Counted from the first letter of the stretch, positions 51,717 through 62,227 are shown. The stretch: DNA of 64,000 bases from Halomonas fontilapidosi (GCF_014192285.1 NZ_JACHXQ010000001.1:496001-560000), one strand, 5' to 3'. Notes: generated from the letters alone by a model not told the origin. Numbers and translations: made by a program.

Positions 51717-53020
51717 CGGCGTACCTGGCCGTCGCCGAGCACGACGTACTTGCGGGTGGTCAGCCCCTCGAGCCCCACGGGGCCCCGCGCATGCAGACGA
51801 TCGGTGGAGATGCCGATCTCGGCCCCCAGGCCATACTCGAAGCCGTCGGCAAAGCGGGTCGAGGCGTTGACCATTACCGAACTGGAATCCACCTCGGCGA
51901 GGAAGCGCCGCGCCAGGCCGTAATGTTCGGTGACGATGGCGTCGGTGTGCCGCGACCCATAGCGCTCGATATGCGCCATTGCCTCCTCGATGCCATCGAC
52001 CACGCGGATGGCCAGCACCGGGGCCAGGTACTCGGTGTGCCAGTCGGCCTCGCTGGCCGCGGTGACGTCGCCGAGGATTGCGCGGGTGCGCTCGCAGCCG
52101 CGCAGCTCGACATCGTGCTCGCCGTAGGCGACGGCCAGGGTCGGCAGCAGGGCATCCGCCAGCGAGGCATCGACCAGCAGAGTCTCCATGGTGTTGCAGG
52201 TGCCGTAGCGGTGCGTCTTGGCATTGACCGCGATGGCCAGCGCCTTGTCGCGATCGGCGCTGGCTTCGATATAGACGTGGCAGACCCCATCGAGGTGCTT
52301 GATCACCGGCACCCGGGCCTCCCGGGTGATGCGCTCGATCAGCGACTTGCCGCCCCGCGGGATGATCACGTCGACATATTCCGGCATGCTGATAAGGTGG
52401 CCCACGGCGGCCCGGTCGGTGGTCGCCACCACCTGGACAGCGCCCTCGGGAAGGCAGGCACGCGCCAGCCCGGCACGGATGCAGGAGGCGATGGCGGCAT
52501 TGGTCTCGCGGGCCTCGGAGCCGCCCCGCAGGATGGCGGCATTGCCCGACTTCAGACACAGGCTCGCTGCTTCCAGGGTAACGTTGGGGCGCGACTCGTA
52601 GATGATGCCGATCACCCCGAGCGGCACACGCATCTGGCCGACCTGGATGCCGCTGGGGCGCGAGCGCAGGCCATCAATCTCGCCGACCGGGTCTGGCAGG
52701 GAAGCGACCTGGGCCAGGCCATCGAGCATGGCGTCGAGGCGAGTATCATCCAGCGCCAGGCGGTCAAGCAGGGCGGAATCAAGCCCGCTCTCGCGGCCGC
52801 GGGCAAGATCACGGGCGTTGGCCGCCAGCACCTCGCTACGCGCCTGCTCGAGAGATTCGGCCATGGCCAGCAGGGCCGCATTCTTGGCCGCGGTGTCGAC
52901 GCGGCGCATCCGGGTGGCTGCCTCGCGGGCGCCCTGCCCCAGGCGCTGCATGTAGGCGTCGACATCGCCGATGTCGGGGGTCGCGAGGTCTTGATCCGAG
53001 CGAGGGGCTTGAGCTGTCAT
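51713..53020 (-). CDS. proA: gamma-glutamyl phosphate reductase, 435 aa
   Basis: Second step of proline synthesis, NADPH-dependent. Aldehyde-dehydrogenase fold with blocks [34 protein letters not shown], and the catalytic Cys in [14 protein letters not shown] (~300). The ATG at 53020 precedes [10 protein letters not shown]; a much longer upstream frame overlaps the divergent membrane-protein gene and is rejected. Family length is ~417-430 aa. It starts a coupled run into nadD. proB is not in the window. Confidence 0.96.
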   Translation of the reverse strand: MTAQAPRSDQDLATPDIGDVDAYMQRLGQGAREAATRMRRVDTAAKNAALLAMAESLEQARSEVLAANARDLARGRESGLDSALLDRLALDDTRLDAMLDGLAQVASLPDPVGEIDGLRSRPSGIQVGQMRVPLGVIGIIYESRPNVTLEAASLCLKSGNAAILRGGSEARETNAAIASCIRAGLARACLPEGAVQVVATTDRAAVGHLISMPEYVDVIIPRGGKSLIERITREARVPVIKHLDGVCHVYIEASADRDKALAIAVNAKTHRYGTCNTMETLLVDASLADALLPTLAVAYGEHDVELRGCERTRAILGDVTAASEADWHTEYLAPVLAIRVVDGIEEAMAHIERYGSRHTDAIVTEHYGLARRFLAEVDSSSVMVNASTRFADGFEYGLGAEIGISTDRLHARGPVGLEGLTTRKYVVLGDGQVRR

Positions 53021-53118
53021 GCCGTTACGGGTCTCCTGGGAGCCGGCGATGCCGCGACAAGGGGGCGCCGGCGGTATACTGTGCCGTGAACAGGGTAAGG
53101 GAATCATACTAAGCCACC

Positions 53119-53988
53119 ATGCAGACCAAGTACAAAGTCGGACTGCTGCGCGGCAACCTGCTGCTCGCGGCGCTGCTGCTGGCCACGCTGGCCCTCGCCA
53201 CGACGGCCCTGACCGAGGCCCTGCTGCTGTGGCTGGCCGCAACCTGGCTGGCCATCACCGCGCTGCTGCTTGCCTTCAACCATCGCCGACCCGCCACGGT
53301 GCCCTGGCAGCTGTTGCCGGGCCTGCTGCTCGCCGCCCTGCTGTGGCTGGAGCCCGGGCAGCACATCACCTGGCTATGGGCCTGGGCGGTGCTGGTGATG
53401 TTGCCCCAGCCCCGCTGGCTGCTGCTGCTCGAGGCCCTGCTCGCCGTGACCACCTGGTGGCCGCTGCGCGACCTGCTGGGGCTCGAGCAGTGGGCCCTGA
53501 CCGGCCTGCTGCTCGCGGCCCTGATGCTGCTGGGGCTGTCCCGGGCACTCGATCTGCGCGCGCTGCGCCAGCAAACCCTGCAGCGGGCCCGCCTGGTGCC
53601 GGGCCTCCCGCTCTGGCCCGGCACCAGGCTGAGCAGGGACCTCGCGGTGGAACGCGCCCGAAGCCATCGCCAGGGAGTGCATGCCGAACTGCTGCTGCTG
53701 CACACCCCGCGACACCGCTGCTGGACGCTGGCCCACCGGCTGTGCCGCCTGACTCACCGCTTCGAGCCCTGCTACCGCCTCAACGCGACAACCCTGGCGG
53801 TGATTTTGACCAGCCGCGGCCGGCGCGAGGCCGAGGCGCGTCGTCAGGCGCTTTGGCACCACCTCGAGATCCGCGGGCCGGGCCGGGCAACCGCCCTGCC
53901 CGACCTGGTATCGCTCGACAACGAGCGCCAGGCCCTGGCCAGGCAGGCAGCCGGTCTTCAGACAAGCGGGGAGGCGGTCGATGCCTGA
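53119..53988 (+). CDS. membrane protein with degenerate GGDEF-like C-terminal domain, 289 aa
   Basis: The first ~150 residues are almost wholly hydrophobic (about five helices; Leu/Ala/Trp-rich). The next ~120 residues carry a soluble domain. Its order ([26 protein letters not shown]..., then [13 protein letters not shown]) resembles a diguanylate-cyclase fold in which the GGDEF motif is replaced by NATTL. No catalytic or I-site residue is evident. It overlaps the next, similar gene by 8 bp, so the two are co-translated. Function unknown; a signalling pseudoenzyme is inference. Confidence 0.55.
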   Translation: MQTKYKVGLLRGNLLLAALLLATLALATTALTEALLLWLAATWLAITALLLAFNHRRPATVPWQLLPGLLLAALLWLEPGQHITWLWAWAVLVMLPQPRWLLLLEALLAVTTWWPLRDLLGLEQWALTGLLLAALMLLGLSRALDLRALRQQTLQRARLVPGLPLWPGTRLSRDLAVERARSHRQGVHAELLLLHTPRHRCWTLAHRLCRLTHRFEPCYRLNATTLAVILTSRGRREAEARRQALWHHLEIRGPGRATALPDLVSLDNERQALARQAAGLQTSGEAVDA

Positions 53989-54916
53989 ACGTCGAATCCG
54001 CTTCTCGCGGGGCTTCGCGGCATGGTATGCCGGCGGCGCGCTACTGCTGCTGGGCATGGCCCTGTGGCTCTATCTGATGGGCGACTACTCGCGGACCCCC
54101 CTGCCTGCGGCCCTCTTTCTGCTGATGCTGGTGGCCACCCTGCTGAGCGCGACGCGCGAGGAGCCGTCGCGACTGGCCGCCTACCTGGCATTGATCTGCG
54201 GTTACCTGCTGATTGCCGTCGAACTGCCTCTCCAGTCGGGGCTGCCGGCGCTCTGGGTGGGCTTGCCGCCGGTGCTGACCCTGCTGCTGCTGCCGCTGGG
54301 ACCGGCCATGCTGCTCAACCTGGCGCTGACACCGGTGTGGCTATCGCTGCTCGGCAACGGCGAACTCGACCGCCCCATGTTGCTGAGCTATCTGACACTG
54401 GTCATCGTGGCAGCCCTGGTGCCCTGGGAGCAGGTCCGACAGCACGCCCTGCTGAGGGCCACCGACCCTCGCGACCCTGAATGCCCGGCGGTGGAACGCG
54501 AGACCCTGCATGAACGATTGCTCAGCGAGGCCGAACGCGCATCGCTGCTCGAGCAGCCGCTGGCCGTGCTGCTGGTTCACCTGCCCCAGCTGGAGATGGC
54601 CGGCGAGCAGTTCGGGGCCCAGGCGCGACAGGCGCTACTTAATGGCTTCTGCCAGGCCGTCGACCGCTGCTGCCGCGAGCATGACATCCTGGGCCGAGAG
54701 GGGCCGGGAGATTTCTGGCTGGTTCTTCCCGACACCACCGAGAGTGGCGCCCTGCTGGTGCAACAGCGACTCGACCAGGTCGTGGCGCAGACCACGCTGG
54801 TCGAGACCGGCCAGATGCAGGTGCGACGCAGGCTCTGCCGGCCGCGTCTGGGCGAGTCCTGGCAACGCTTCGAGCAACGCCTGCAGGCCGTCAGCCAGTC
54901 GCTGGCCGATGGCTGA
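53981..54916 (+). CDS. membrane protein with degenerate GGDEF-like domain (GPGDF), 311 aa
   Basis: Five or six N-terminal helices (residues ~10-165) are followed by a cytoplasmic domain. The latter has LLEQPLAVLLVHLPQLE and GREGPGDFWLVLPDTTESGALLVQQRL. The second block aligns well with RxGGDEFxxLLPDT of GGDEF domains, but with GPGDF in place of GGDEF. Catalytic Glu of GGDEF is lost, so c-di-GMP synthesis is unlikely. It overlaps the preceding gene by 8 bp and is followed 38 bp later by a DedA-PAP2 gene. Confidence 0.65.
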   Translation: MPERRIRFSRGFAAWYAGGALLLLGMALWLYLMGDYSRTPLPAALFLLMLVATLLSATREEPSRLAAYLALICGYLLIAVELPLQSGLPALWVGLPPVLTLLLLPLGPAMLLNLALTPVWLSLLGNGELDRPMLLSYLTLVIVAALVPWEQVRQHALLRATDPRDPECPAVERETLHERLLSEAERASLLEQPLAVLLVHLPQLEMAGEQFGAQARQALLNGFCQAVDRCCREHDILGREGPGDFWLVLPDTTESGALLVQQRLDQVVAQTTLVETGQMQVRRRLCRPRLGESWQRFEQRLQAVSQSLADG

Positions 54917-54954
54917 ACCGCGCCTCCCCTGGTGAATACGGCAACGGAGTCCCC

Positions 54955-56358
54955 TTGAGCATCGCCGACACCCTCTTTCATCTGGCACCGTCACCGTCGC
55001 TGCTGCTGCTGATCATCGCCGCCATCGCGCTGGTGGAATCCCTGGCGCTGGTGGGGCTGCTGGTACCGGGCGTGGTGCTGATCACCGCCGCCACCTCGCT
55101 GGCCGGTCATCAGGAGCTGGCCGTGGGCCCGGTACTGGCCGCCGCCTTTCTTGGTGCCGTGGTGGGCGATGGCCTGAGCTTCCTGCTCGGCTATACCCAG
55201 CGCGAGCGTGTCACCGCCCTATGGCCGCTGTCGCGACACCCCGAATGGCTCGCAAGAGGCGCCCGCTTCTTCCAGCGACATGGCTCGCTGTCGGTCGTCC
55301 TGGGCCGCTTCGTGGGGCCGGTAAGGCCAGTGGTGCCGCTGATCGCCGGCATGCTGCGGATGTCACCGCGCACCTTCACCTGGGCAAACCTGGGCTCGGC
55401 ATTGATCTGGGCACCGGCCTATGTGCTGCCGGGCTACCTGCTGGGACGGACCTGGCAGAAGGTACTGGCACTGCCCGAGGGACTCGAGCCCTGGTTGATC
55501 GCTCTCGGCGTGCTGGTGGTCCTGCTCGCGGTGGTCTTCTCCTGGGTGCGTCACCTGGTGACCCGAGATGGGTTCGCCTATCGGCGCCTGGTCGGGCTCT
55601 CGCGGCGCAGCCTCCTCGGCCGGCGCCTGTGGCGGTGGCTCGCTCCAGCCCATGACGTGGAGCCCCCCCTGGCGTCATGGCTGCTGCTGATCCTCTCGCT
55701 GGCGGCGTTCTCGGCCTGGACCCTGGTGGTGATCCACCATCAGGGCCCGCTCCCCCTGGATCTGCGGCTTGCGGACGTGCTCAAGGCGCTATCCGTGCCG
55801 GGTCTGCCCGCCTTCGGCGAACTGATGGCCAGGGCCGGCGACCTGCTGGGCGTGCTCGCCCTGAGCCTGCCCTGGGCGGCATGGCTGCTGTGGCGACGTC
55901 AGCTGTCGGCCTTCTGGCACATCGCCGGGGGGCTTGTCGGCATCGCCCTGCTCAACAGCCTGTTCAAGGCCGCCATCGGCCGTGCACGCCCCGAGACCCC
56001 GGCTCATCTGGCCGACTCCCTCTCCTACCCCAGCGCCCACACCTCGACCGCCGTGGTGCTGTTCGGCATGGCCGCGGCCTTCGCCAGCCGAGCGTTGCCC
56101 GACGGGCGGCGCTTTCTGGCCTACTGGGCGGCCATTGCGGTGATCCTGCCGATGGCCCTGTCGCGCCTGCTGGTCGGGGTACACTGGCTCAGCGACCTGA
56201 TCGGCGGCGCCCTGCTCGGCCTGGTGGTCTGCGCCCTGGTGCAGCTGGCCTGGCAGCGACAGCCGCGGCCGAGCCTCGCGCCCTGTCCCTGGCACCTGTT
56301 GGGCGTCGCCTCGCTGGTGCTGGTCGCTTCCCGGATCGCCTGGCTGCCGCCGGTCTAG
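54955..56358 (+). CDS. DedA/SNARE-associated (VTT) and PAP2 phosphatase fusion membrane protein, 467 aa
   Basis: N-terminal ~200 residues: DedA/VTT domain with ESLALVGLLVPG, EGxxVGDGLSFLLGY-like text, and RFVGPVRPVVPLIAGMLRM. C-terminal ~200: PAP2 phosphatase with all three motifs, KAAIGRARP, YPSAHTST (PSxH) and SRLLVGVHWLSD. It likely acts on undecaprenyl-pyrophosphate or another lipid phosphate at the outer face and/or flips lipid carriers. The start is TTG at 54955, with GGAG upstream. Fusions of this kind are known in proteobacteria. Confidence 0.9.
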   Translation: MSIADTLFHLAPSPSLLLLIIAAIALVESLALVGLLVPGVVLITAATSLAGHQELAVGPVLAAAFLGAVVGDGLSFLLGYTQRERVTALWPLSRHPEWLARGARFFQRHGSLSVVLGRFVGPVRPVVPLIAGMLRMSPRTFTWANLGSALIWAPAYVLPGYLLGRTWQKVLALPEGLEPWLIALGVLVVLLAVVFSWVRHLVTRDGFAYRRLVGLSRRSLLGRRLWRWLAPAHDVEPPLASWLLLILSLAAFSAWTLVVIHHQGPLPLDLRLADVLKALSVPGLPAFGELMARAGDLLGVLALSLPWAAWLLWRRQLSAFWHIAGGLVGIALLNSLFKAAIGRARPETPAHLADSLSYPSAHTSTAVVLFGMAAAFASRALPDGRRFLAYWAAIAVILPMALSRLLVGVHWLSDLIGGALLGLVVCALVQLAWQRQPRPSLAPCPWHLLGVASLVLVASRIAWLPPV

Positions 56359-56365
56359 CCTCTCC

Positions 56366-56989
56366 TCACCCCAGGGCCAGCCAAAGCCCCACGCCGACCA
56401 TCAGGCTGCCGGCAATACGATTGAGCAGGCGCACGTTGCCACTCTCGCCAAGCAGGCGACGCAGGGTGCGCCCACCGGTGGCGTAGAGCAGCAGGCAGAG
56501 GAATTCGATGGAGAGAATCACCGCGATCAGTGCCGCCAGCTGGCCGACCAGCGGGCGCGAGGCATCCAGAAAGGGCGGCAGCAGGGCCATGAAGAAGGCC
56601 CAGCCCTTGGGGTTGGCCACCGCCGTGACCAGCCCCTGCAGAGCCAGCTGACCCCGGGCGGCGGGCGGCCCCGCCTCCAGGGTCTGGGGGATCGCCATGC
56701 GTCCCCGGGAACGCCACATCATCACCCCCAGATAGCCGAGGTAGGCACCGCCCAGCCACTTGAACAGCGCGAAGAGCTCGGGCTGGCGAAGCATCAGGGC
56801 CGCCACGCCGGCCCCCGCGGCGAAGGCTACCAGGCCCACGCCCACCAGCTCGCCGATCATCATCCACAGGGTGCGCCTGACGCCCTGGGTCATGCCCAGC
56901 ACCATCGCCAGGGTCATGCACATCCCGGGGGTGAGCGAGACCAGCAGGAAAGTCGGCACGAACACCGACAGCAGCGCGAGACTAATCAC
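56366..56989 (-). CDS. LysE/RhtB family amino-acid exporter, 207 aa
   Basis: Six-helix exporter. Family features: [18 protein letters not shown], with the conserved P-G near the first helix, and the loop [22 protein letters not shown] with the NPK motif. The start is GTG at 56989, inside the end of ubiX (8-bp overlap), suggesting coupled translation. The exported amino acid cannot be read from sequence. It converges with the PAP2 fusion, with only 7 bp between stops. Confidence 0.92.
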   Translation of the reverse strand: MISLALLSVFVPTFLLVSLTPGMCMTLAMVLGMTQGVRRTLWMMIGELVGVGLVAFAAGAGVAALMLRQPELFALFKWLGGAYLGYLGVMMWRSRGRMAIPQTLEAGPPAARGQLALQGLVTAVANPKGWAFFMALLPPFLDASRPLVGQLAALIAVILSIEFLCLLLYATGGRTLRRLLGESGNVRLLNRIAGSLMVGVGLWLALG

Positions 56990-57629
56990 CGCGAGATGTC
57001 GCTCCTTGGCCCGCGCCTTCGCCCCAACGGGGCATCAGACGATGCGCGATCCCCAACTGGTTGAGGATCCGCGCCACGATGAAGTCGACCAGGTCGTCCA
57101 CCGAGGTCGGCTGGTGGTAGAACCCCGGGGCAGCGGGCAGGATTACCGCCCCCATGCGGGTCAGGGCGAGCATATGCTCCAGGTGGATCGCCGAGAACGG
57201 AGTCTCGCGGGGGACCAGGATCAGCGTGCGGCGCTCCTTGAGCGCCACGTCGGCGGCGCGCTCGATCAGGTTGTTGCTGGCCCCGGTGGCGACCGCCGAG
57301 AGGGTGCCGGTGCTGCAGGGGCAGATCACCATGGCCGAGGGGGCCCCGGACCCCGAGGCGACCGGCGCCATCCAGTCCTCGCGGGCGAAGCAGCGGATCT
57401 GTCCGGGTGCCGCCGCGCAGCGTTCGGTGAGCACCTCGGCGAGCCGAGCGGGGCGCGCCGGCAGCTCATGGTCGGTCTCGGTAGCAATCACCAGATGGGC
57501 GGCCTTGGAGATCATTACCCAGACCTGATGGTCGGCGGCGACCAGCGCCTCGATCAGCCGCAGCCCGTACTGGGCGCCGGAGGCGCCGGTCAGGGCCACC
57601 GTGACCGGGTCACGAAGTTCCGTCGGCAT
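56982..57629 (-). CDS. ubiX: UbiX flavin prenyltransferase, 215 aa
   Basis: Makes the prenylated FMN cofactor for UbiD decarboxylases in ubiquinone synthesis. Signatures are [29 protein letters not shown] and the ending [28 protein letters not shown]. The ATG at 57629 has GGAGGTGG upstream and overlaps the end of mpl by 20 bp. Typical length is ~190-210; the C-terminal 15 residues are extra. Confidence 0.96.
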   Translation of the reverse strand: MPTELRDPVTVALTGASGAQYGLRLIEALVAADHQVWVMISKAAHLVIATETDHELPARPARLAEVLTERCAAAPGQIRCFAREDWMAPVASGSGAPSAMVICPCSTGTLSAVATGASNNLIERAADVALKERRTLILVPRETPFSAIHLEHMLALTRMGAVILPAAPGFYHQPTSVDDLVDFIVARILNQLGIAHRLMPRWGEGAGQGATSRGD

Positions 57630-59013
57630 GGGCCACCTCCAGCGCCGCCAGCAGCTTGTCATGGATACCGCCGAAGCCGCCGTTGGACATCACCACGATG
57701 CGATCCAGCGGCCGCGCCTCGGCGACCAGCGCCGCCACCAGGGCATCGAGGTCATCGAGCAGCCGAGCCGGCACCGGGCTCGCCTCGAGCAGCGGCGTCA
57801 GCGACCAGTCGAGGCCCGGCGGCTGGAACCAGTAGGCCGCATCGGCGGCGCCGACGCTGGCCGCCAGCCGGTCGCGCAGCGTGCCCAGGCGCATGGTATT
57901 GGAGCGTGGCTCGATCACCGCCAGCAGTCGCCCGCGCGGCGTCGCGGCCCGCAGCCCCTGCAGGGTGGCGGCGATCGCCGTGGGGTGATGGGCGAAGTCG
58001 TCGATGACTTCGATGCCCGCCACCTCGCCGCGCAGTTCCTGACGCCGGCGCGGCGTCGCGAAACGCGACAGCGCGGCGGCGGCGCGCGGCAGGTCGACCC
58101 CGCAGGCGCTGGCCGCCGCCAGGGCGGCCAGGGCGTTGCGCGCGTTATGGGCACCGGTCAGCGCCCAGTCGACCACGGCGTCCTCGTTCACCTCACTTTG
58201 TTCCCCATGGCACTCGTGGATCACCCGGAAGCGCGAGGCATCCTCGCGCTCGAGCGCCAGCCGCCAGGGGCTGTCGATGGCGTCGCCAAAGCGCACCACC
58301 GGCGTCCAGGCGCCCATCTCGAGCACCCGGTCCAGCGCCGGCTCAGCGTCGGCGACCAGCAGTCGGCCACGCCCGGGGACGGTGCGCACCAGGTGGTGGA
58401 ACTGCCGCTCGATGGCGGCCAGGTCATCGAAGATATCCGCGTGGTCGAACTCCAAATTGCCCAGGATGGCGATCTCGGGGCGGTAGTGGACGAACTTGGA
58501 GCGCTTGTCGAAGAAGGCCGTATCGTACTCGTCGGCTTCTACCACGAAGGGGGCATCGTGAGCGCCGAGGCGGGCCGAGATGCCGAAGTTGCGCGGTACC
58601 CCGCCGATCAGAAACCCCGGCGCAAGCCCCGCCGACTCCAGCAGCCAGGCCAGCAGGCTCGCGGTGGTGGTCTTGCCGTGAGTGCCGGCCACGGCGATCA
58701 CCCGTCGCCCGGGGAGCACTTCCTCGGCCAGCCACTGGGGGCCGGATACGTAGGGCAACCCCTCGTTCAGCACCGCTTCGACTTCGGGGTTACCCCGGGA
58801 GAGGGCATTGCCGATCACCACGCGGTCCGGCCGCGGCGCGAGATTGCCCGCCGAATATCCCTCGCTCAGCGCGATGCCCGCCTCCTCGAGCTGGGTGCTC
58901 ATCGGCGGATAGACATTGGCATCCGAGCCGCTGACGGTGTGGCCCAGCTCGCGGGCGAGCAGCGCCAGGCTACCCATGAAGGTGCCACAGATGCCGAGGA
59001 TGTGGAGGTGCAT
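57610..59013 (-). CDS. mpl: UDP-MurNAc:L-alanyl-gamma-D-glutamyl-meso-DAP ligase, 467 aa
   Basis: Recycles murein tripeptide. The N-terminal domain starts [22 protein letters not shown], the Mpl-specific form. ATP-binding [12 protein letters not shown] is near 112, with the Mur-ligase centre [15 protein letters not shown] and later [10 protein letters not shown]. Full family length (E. coli 457). ubiX follows with an overlap, and the LysE-type gene after that, so the three form one minus-strand unit. Confidence 0.97.
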   Translation of the reverse strand: MHLHILGICGTFMGSLALLARELGHTVSGSDANVYPPMSTQLEEAGIALSEGYSAGNLAPRPDRVVIGNALSRGNPEVEAVLNEGLPYVSGPQWLAEEVLPGRRVIAVAGTHGKTTTASLLAWLLESAGLAPGFLIGGVPRNFGISARLGAHDAPFVVEADEYDTAFFDKRSKFVHYRPEIAILGNLEFDHADIFDDLAAIERQFHHLVRTVPGRGRLLVADAEPALDRVLEMGAWTPVVRFGDAIDSPWRLALEREDASRFRVIHECHGEQSEVNEDAVVDWALTGAHNARNALAALAAASACGVDLPRAAAALSRFATPRRRQELRGEVAGIEVIDDFAHHPTAIAATLQGLRAATPRGRLLAVIEPRSNTMRLGTLRDRLAASVGAADAAYWFQPPGLDWSLTPLLEASPVPARLLDDLDALVAALVAEARPLDRIVVMSNGGFGGIHDKLLAALEVAHADGTS

Positions 59014-59203
59014 GCGTGCTCCGGGAACTCATGACGCCGCTGGCCGCGGCAAGGTTGCGCGAGACTAGCATGGCCCCCAGTGCGCGCTCCAGCCACTGGC
59101 GCCGAGTCGCCACGACGAAGGGCCACGGATGCAGCCCATGCCACTTTCGGCTAGACTCTCGGGCTTTCGGATCCCTTGACGTGACCAGGAACAGGTAAGC
59201 CCC

Positions 59204-60463
59204 ATGGCCCAGCATAACGCCTTCTACGCCCAGTCCGGCGGCGTCACCGCCGTGATCAACGCCAGCGCCTGCGGCGTGATCGAAGCCTGCCGCCGTTATC
59301 CGGAGCAGATCGGCAAGGTCTACGCCGGTCACAACGGCATTATCGGCGCTCTCACCGAGGACCTGATCGACGTCAGCCAGGAGTCGGACGAGACCATCGC
59401 CGCGCTGCGCCATACCCCCGGGGGCGCCTTCGGCTCCTGCCGCTACAAGCTCAAGGACATCGAGACGCATCGGGCCCAGTACGAGCGACTGATCGAGGTC
59501 TTCAAGGCCCACGACATTCGCTACTTCTTCTACAACGGTGGCGGCGACAGCGCCGATACCTGCCTCAAGGTCTCGCAGCTCTCCGAGAAGCTCGGCTATC
59601 CGCTGACCGCCATCCACGTACCCAAGACCGTGGACAACGACCTGCCGATCACCGACAACTCCCCGGGCTTCGGCAGCGTGGCCAAGTACATCGCGACCTC
59701 CACGCTGGAGGCCTCGCTGGACATCGCCTCGATGTGCGCCACCTCCACCAAGGTGTTCGTACTCGAGGTCATGGGCCGTCATGCCGGCTGGATTGCTGCC
59801 GCCGGGGCACTGGCCGGCCAGGGCGAAGGCGAGCCGCCCCACCTGGTCATCTTCCCCGAGGTGCACTTCGATCGTGCAAAGGTCATGGCCCGGGTGGAGG
59901 AGTCGGTCAAGCACTACGGCTACTGCGTGATCGTGGTCTCCGAGGGCGCGCGCTACGAGGATGGCACCTTCCTCGCCGACTCCGGCAATACCGATGCCTT
60001 CGGCCACCGCCAGCTGGGTGGCGTCGCGCCGACCCTGGCCGGCATGGTCAAGCAGGACCTGGGCTACAAGTACCACTGGGCGGTGGCCGACTACCTGCAG
60101 CGCGCCGCGCGCCACCTGGCCTCGAAGACCGACGTCGAGCAGGCTTACGCGGTGGGCGAGAAGGCCGTGGAACTGGCCATCGCCGGCAAGAATGCCATGA
60201 TGCCGGCAATCAAGCGCGTCAGCGAGACCCCCTACGAGTGGCGCATCGACGCGGCGCCGCTGGCCGAGGTCGCCAATCGCGAGAAGTTCATGCCGCGGGA
60301 GTTCATCCGCGAGGACGGCTTCGGCATCACCGAGGCCTGCCGCCAGTATCTCTCGCCGCTGATCGAGGGCGAGGACTTCCCCCCGTTCGAGAACGGCCTG
60401 CCCAAGGTGGCGCACCTCAAGCGCGCCCGGGCCGAGCGCAAGCTGCCCGACTTCACGATTTAA
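59204..60463 (+). CDS. pfp: pyrophosphate-dependent 6-phosphofructokinase, 419 aa
   Basis: Reversibly phosphorylates fructose-6-phosphate, using PPi as donor. Motifs: YNGGGDSADTCLK near 110, in place of the ATP-type loop, and the active-site block PKTVDNDLP with the Lys of the PPi-type enzymes. MGRHAGWIAAA follows. Together these make PPi use more likely than ATP. The inorganic pyrophosphatase gene lies ~2 kb downstream, which is suggestive but not proof of a linked PPi economy. A ~190 bp gap separates it from divergent mpl. Confidence 0.92.
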   Translation: MAQHNAFYAQSGGVTAVINASACGVIEACRRYPEQIGKVYAGHNGIIGALTEDLIDVSQESDETIAALRHTPGGAFGSCRYKLKDIETHRAQYERLIEVFKAHDIRYFFYNGGGDSADTCLKVSQLSEKLGYPLTAIHVPKTVDNDLPITDNSPGFGSVAKYIATSTLEASLDIASMCATSTKVFVLEVMGRHAGWIAAAGALAGQGEGEPPHLVIFPEVHFDRAKVMARVEESVKHYGYCVIVVSEGARYEDGTFLADSGNTDAFGHRQLGGVAPTLAGMVKQDLGYKYHWAVADYLQRAARHLASKTDVEQAYAVGEKAVELAIAGKNAMMPAIKRVSETPYEWRIDAAPLAEVANREKFMPREFIREDGFGITEACRQYLSPLIEGEDFPPFENGLPKVAHLKRARAERKLPDFTI

Positions 60464-60465
60464 CA

Positions 60466-60498
60466 GGGTCCCCGTTCATTAACCCCAAATTCAAATTT
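60466..60498. repeat. GGGTCCCC...AACCCC repeat remnant at the pfp/kinase junction
   Basis: Text GGGTCCCCGTTCATTAACCCC followed by AAATTCAAATTT, resembling the palindromic GGGGTC remnant at 20876-20925. It fills the gap between the convergent stops of pfp and the kinase gene. Confidence 0.4.
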
Positions 60499-62227
60499 AC
60501 CTGAGCAACCAGGAGAGCACCAGCAACAGTAGCAGGATGCCCGCGATGCCCTGCCAGAAGCGGGCGGGTTCGCGCGGTGCCTGAGTCCCGGCCTGGCCTC
60601 CCATACGGGCGCCGTCCCGCGGCGGGCGCAGCGCACGACGAAACTCCGACATGCGCCGAAAGCGCAGGGCCCGCTGGGGATCCAGGGCCCGCCGCAGGGC
60701 ATCGTCGAGGGCCACAGGCACCTCCGGATTGAGGGTGCGTGCACTCCGGTAGGCAAGCTGTTCCAGATCGGTGTGGCTGCGCAGCCGGTTGGGTGCCAAC
60801 GCATAGGGCAACTCGCCGGTGAGCAGCCAGTAGGTCGTCGAGGCCAGGGAGTACTGGTCACTGCGCCGGCCGACGTCGTCCTCCAGCGCATACTCCGGCG
60901 CGGAGTGTTCGGTCAGCCCGAGCTGGCGAACCAGGCTCCGTGAGCGGCGATGGCCATCCACATCCCGCAGATGGCAGGCGCTGAAGTCGGCGAGCACCAC
61001 CTGACCGTGCGCGTCGATCAAGACATTGTCGGGGTGGATACGCTGATGCAGCAGATCCCGATGGTGCAAGGCCTGCACCGCCTTGCCCAGCTGATTGGCA
61101 ATGTCGAGACGCTGCTCGAGACTGGCCTGGGGATGTCGCCGAGCCCATTCGGTCAAGGTTTCGCCCCTGACGTGGGCCATCAGGTAGTAGAGGAAACGCC
61201 GCGGACGCGAAGGCTCCATGATACGCACCACGAAAGGCGACTTGACGCGCTCCACCACCCACTGCTGCAGCAGAAAATGCTCCAGGTAGGCATTGCGGTT
61301 GGAGAGCTCGGGACTCGGTGCCTTCATCACCATCTCACGGCCGCAGTGCCGGTCGCGGACGTGGTAGACCCGCGACTGGGCCGTGCGCGACAGTACCGAC
61401 AGCACCTCGAGGCCGTCGAGATGATCGCCGGGCGAGAGCTCAGGGGGAATCGGCAGGTCGCCATAGACACGGCCCGGCTTTTCCTGCGAGGCCTCATCGG
61501 GAAGCGCATCGATGCGCACCAGCTGGAAACAGAACTGGTCGCCGCCGTACCCGCGCTCCTGGGCCCGTTCACGCGCCGCTGCGGCCAGCCGCTCACAGGC
61601 GGCATCCAGGTCACTGACATCCTCGCGGATCAAGCGCACGTAATCCGAGGGCATCAGCGTGCCCTGTATCACCTGAGTGGTGAACAGGAAGATGTCGCCC
61701 TGCTTGAGCGGCACGTTGATGTAATCGATCTCGAGGCCACTGTCCATGCCCATGGCCCGGGAGGGATAGCGATAACCTCCCAGGTCGGTGACATGATCCC
61801 GGGAGAGCTGCTCGAACTCGGCACCGCGCAGGCGAAACACCAGGGTGTCGCCCATGTGAAAGAGGTGTGCCTGTCGCCCGTGAAAGACCATCGCGGAAAG
61901 CGAGGAGACGTAGCTGCCGTCGGACAGCTGGCGGTTCTGGCTGAAGCACCAGGCGTTCAGTGCCCTCAGCACGCGGGTCGCCGACGTCTTGACGTCCCAA
62001 TGGTCGGGGGTAGCGAAATAGTCGGCCAGGAACCCCTTCACGCTGAGGTCTCCCGCCTGCTTGGCCAGGTTGTTGCGCAGGGTGGAGTCGCTGATCATGG
62101 CGCAAGCCCCCTTGGCCGCCAGCAGCGGCGGCTCGGGGAAGCGCACCGCCATCGAGCTGCGATGCCGCCGCCGATCAGGCGCCACGAAGGCCTGTCCGTA
62201 GCTCAGTGACAGTTGCACGGGTATCAA
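60497..62227 (-). CDS. PP2C phosphatase-Ser/Thr kinase fusion with C-terminal membrane helix; both domains look degenerate, 576 aa
   Basis: Residues ~1-240 follow the PP2C fold (SLSYGQAF..., HMGDTLVFRL, GYGGDQFCFQLVRI). From memory of Pseudomonas homologues, the first metal Asp (N-Q-D) is replaced by H-R-S, DG by DS (residue 47) and TDG by TQV (~185). Residues ~270-540 are a kinase: ATP-site Lys in VMKAP (302). The catalytic loop is HQRIHPDN (394-401), with Arg at the catalytic Asp position. DFS (414-416), APE (443-445) and a conserved Asp (457) follow. The C-terminus is one membrane helix (~558-575). The start is TTG 62227, with AAGGAGAG upstream. Ligand and partners unknown. Confidence 0.85.
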   Translation of the reverse strand: MIPVQLSLSYGQAFVAPDRRRHRSSMAVRFPEPPLLAAKGACAMISDSTLRNNLAKQAGDLSVKGFLADYFATPDHWDVKTSATRVLRALNAWCFSQNRQLSDGSYVSSLSAMVFHGRQAHLFHMGDTLVFRLRGAEFEQLSRDHVTDLGGYRYPSRAMGMDSGLEIDYINVPLKQGDIFLFTTQVIQGTLMPSDYVRLIREDVSDLDAACERLAAAARERAQERGYGGDQFCFQLVRIDALPDEASQEKPGRVYGDLPIPPELSPGDHLDGLEVLSVLSRTAQSRVYHVRDRHCGREMVMKAPSPELSNRNAYLEHFLLQQWVVERVKSPFVVRIMEPSRPRRFLYYLMAHVRGETLTEWARRHPQASLEQRLDIANQLGKAVQALHHRDLLHQRIHPDNVLIDAHGQVVLADFSACHLRDVDGHRRSRSLVRQLGLTEHSAPEYALEDDVGRRSDQYSLASTTYWLLTGELPYALAPNRLRSHTDLEQLAYRSARTLNPEVPVALDDALRRALDPQRALRFRRMSEFRRALRPPRDGARMGGQAGTQAPREPARFWQGIAGILLLLLVLSWLLR

